DNA of 64,000 nucleotides, taken from contig NZ_RQFY01000004.1 of the NCBI RefSeq assembly GCF_004769555.1, positions 186,001 through 250,000 on the forward strand. The letters are read 5' to 3'. Shown piece by piece: positions 63,401 through 64,000 of the stretch. The translations under genes were made by a program, and so were the position numbers. Every line of letters starts with the position of its first letter. Position 1 is the stretch's first letter. The DNA is from Leptospira koniambonensis (lineage in GTDB: Bacteria > Spirochaetota > Leptospiria > Leptospirales > Leptospiraceae). The notes under the pieces were generated by a model, which saw only the letters and a program-made list of their open reading frames with translations, made no database searches and was not told the origin of the DNA.

Positions 63401-64000
63401 AAGGTTACTCCTGGAGAAAGAGTAGCAGCAGTCGTTGTAGTACAAGGATTATTGGTGCTTAAATCATCAAATGCAGCTACTCTATATTTTTCTCTATAGT
63501 TTGGACCATAAATTTTGATTAAGCTGGTTCTTCCTTTGGAGTTTTCCTCTACAATCTTTAAATTATCACCGGAGAAATTCAGAAGTACTGATTTATAATT
63601 TGAGTCCGCCACATGAGTCATCGTATAGTCTACAATAAAAATTTTTGGAGTGTAGCCGGAAGCAATTGCACTTTCAATTTCTGCCGTGTTCAAATTTGGT
63701 AATTCTACTACGTACGGTCCAAAGTCATCGCTACCATAAACTTCTACTTGGAATAAACTATAATCATCGTTCCTTAAACGGAAACTTTGGACTGGAATTA
63801 AATCGCCTCGAGCATCCTCAAACATAAGAGTACATAAAATATTGCTGAGCTTAACCGGCATATTTACAGATCTATTTTTAATATAAAGCGCTGCTCTAAC
63901 ATATCCTGCATTTGCATCTACTTTCGATGTTTGGTTTATTTTCGAAGTTTTTTCGGATCTATATTTTCTAGCCTTATTACTTGCTGAATCAGACTTAACG
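60406..64000 (-). CDS. Giant repeat protein, start lies outside the window
   Basis: The frame is open from the window edge to a TAA stop, at least 1197 codons. An internal ATG exists at 63,861, but the 46 codons before it are also open, so the gene is 5'-partial. No catalytic domain is recognised. The C-terminal 450 residues hold about five beta-strand-rich repeats with a shared pattern of VIW or VWS followed by RG and a Thr/Ser-Gly turn (TMVIWRRDTNLYGKVFQVST, RALVVWSDDQTIDAF, GFVIWKTAADTWIARGIDIS, TSVWEHFENSKRTVRGRTAT, LPVWLSQDTTQQVIRGFNLD), resembling a beta-propeller. An Asp/Asn loop DPNDPNSFF may bind calcium. A surface or secreted role is probable. Confidence 0.75.
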   Translation of the reverse strand, partial: VKSDSASNKARKYRSEKTSKINQTSKVDANAGYVRAALYIKNRSVNMPVKLSNILCTLMFEDARGDLIPVQSFRLRNDDYSLFQVEVYGSDDFGPYVVELPNLNTAEIESAIASGYTPKIFIVDYTMTHVADSNYKSVLLNFSGDNLKIVEENSKGRTSLIKIYGPNYREKYRVAAFDDLSTNNPCTTTTAATLSPGVTLRKALERIACSGVQVEFQDYVLDYSEFAPSLGDSKLHIKGIKSLAGVPTNLPCVNQTFAGSDGVNRTACVQKPISTWTEEERKTTGIWAIYSHGKYNAPTEYWVDGSNIRIFDPGNVRKAQMVKGVDSIIWAGDYYDIVYITVKDLAKHEENPPYGATPIGTSGSNPTGGSIDPNDPNSFFKLNTQWDLSQFGENPYEPDQKSFYVGKVGFNEKVVFTVKLDKTKYLNPNFGSPENGGSYQYFSDFKYTPTIATKRFNIDQVMDFEISLGFGGQRTDWVHVYKDTDDTDAYKVRKMWIDTSGYADQMFRICLRMPQLSNIVDPNNSLVNIYVRPALNSAYRRTIWPLKYTDVKKMRGELSSPISIGDTTIYLTGVYGTIETNDSIFVSGDTYPYTVVSSTPTPGYPDGSFTVVVDTAMKKKNIKTTPVTIPGSLSAPDARLIVDNSFLTDWNTQTNGTPASNYSLSQYLPLLTGSAITCSGANLFHPYGCLGYTPDYLAVNWMGNYNKGIPYWNSWADAGSFTSFLSGGMFQISTNSGRTYKAGTLASDTILSDAGTAVPLGEPVSITDGDATMVIWRRDTNLYGKVFQVSTGTVLGAQFQINTTAITAPGELIAKLDNGKVTIAWENNKDINIAVRSMSTGYSSIVAETKVLTRNFNLGAWSTIGLAVGSDRALVVWSDDQTIDAFNNHHLVRGKIYNTSTGAVTVNPFIVADNITNDATRHEVDADGSGTNALVTNHYSNPVTTTRTIQSRIYDLTTGAQIGSTLSPSNGEGPASSVPETVIAKMSGTKGFVIWKTAADTWIARGIDISTVTMLGTGALTIETSVQDDIIDASLSGACVFVTYAKNGGMLLKVLNLSDGQFLYSNALPIGSTSASATQKPGKTVLSGNIITSVWEHFENSKRTVRGRTATLSPYALKGSGEFFLSTTNQGTQSGVTLAAYDIRALPVWLSQDTTQQVIRGFNLDLLSPGSLQFGLNNFFIAPLIERDYTLSVQIVP

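Noticed and set aside
1..64000. tRNA, rRNA or CRISPR loci
   Set aside because: No cloverleaf with a T-loop GTTCGAATC-type core, no rRNA stretches and no regularly spaced repeats were seen on reading.

Overview
The window looks like chromosome from a Leptospira species (Spirochaetota). The sequence leans A+T-rich. It carries many lipoproteins with loose spirochaetal lipoboxes, a DUF1554 surface lipoprotein, several sensor-coupled class III cyclases and a SpoIIE phosphatase, and the coding style typical of leptospires. Assignment to genus is inference from gene content. I could not run a search, and nothing here decides the species. I see no rRNA, tRNA or CRISPR array.

Positions 1-20,800 are mostly housekeeping and small regulated operons: the end of a sugar-nucleotide enzyme, a TetR regulator behind an operator cluster, valS-purD-(unknown) as a probable operon, prfB, and a membrane-fusion/permease/ATPase/TetR efflux-type operon. 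These are followed by a class III cyclase, a GyrI-like membrane protein, an adenosine deaminase-like enzyme, a DegT aminotransferase, a Nit-type amidase, a TetR plus metallo-beta-lactamase pair and inorganic pyrophosphatase.

Positions 20,800-38,800 are rich in signalling and lipid or detoxification genes. They include a 7TM-DISM cyclase and a 7TM-DISM SpoIIE phosphatase with related sensor halves, a WYL regulator facing an alpha/beta hydrolase across a perfect operator, a GGDEF protein with a degenerate active site, and a PI-PLC/ricin-lectin lipoprotein. A MarR regulator is divergent from a 54-residue membrane protein and an FAD monooxygenase. An aquaporin sits next to a glycerophosphodiesterase, and an MFS exporter follows.

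Positions 38,800-43,400 hold an iron-type locus: imelysin, di-haem DUF1111 oxidoreductase and a second imelysin. It lies behind a Fur-box-like palindrome and a terminator-like hairpin placed inside the 5' leader, which suggests attenuation. Positions 43,400-49,500 hold MAPEG, PhoU-like, DUF1554, nucleotidyltransferase, esterase, LamG and hydrolase genes, with GC-rich structured intergenic spacers.

Positions 49,500-64,000 are the accessory region: a Doc/AbrB toxin-antitoxin pair, a MazEF pair, the fossil of an IS481-type element with a duplicated end, and then a polymorphic-toxin locus on the minus strand. The toxin is a 2484-residue RHS/YD-repeat lipoprotein with SpvB and FG-GAP regions and a C-terminal HNH-type nuclease tip. 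Its stop codon overlaps the start of a SUKH-family immunity gene (ATGA). Upstream of it a very large repeat protein runs off the window edge. This locus, and the leader of the iron locus, are the most interesting parts of the window.
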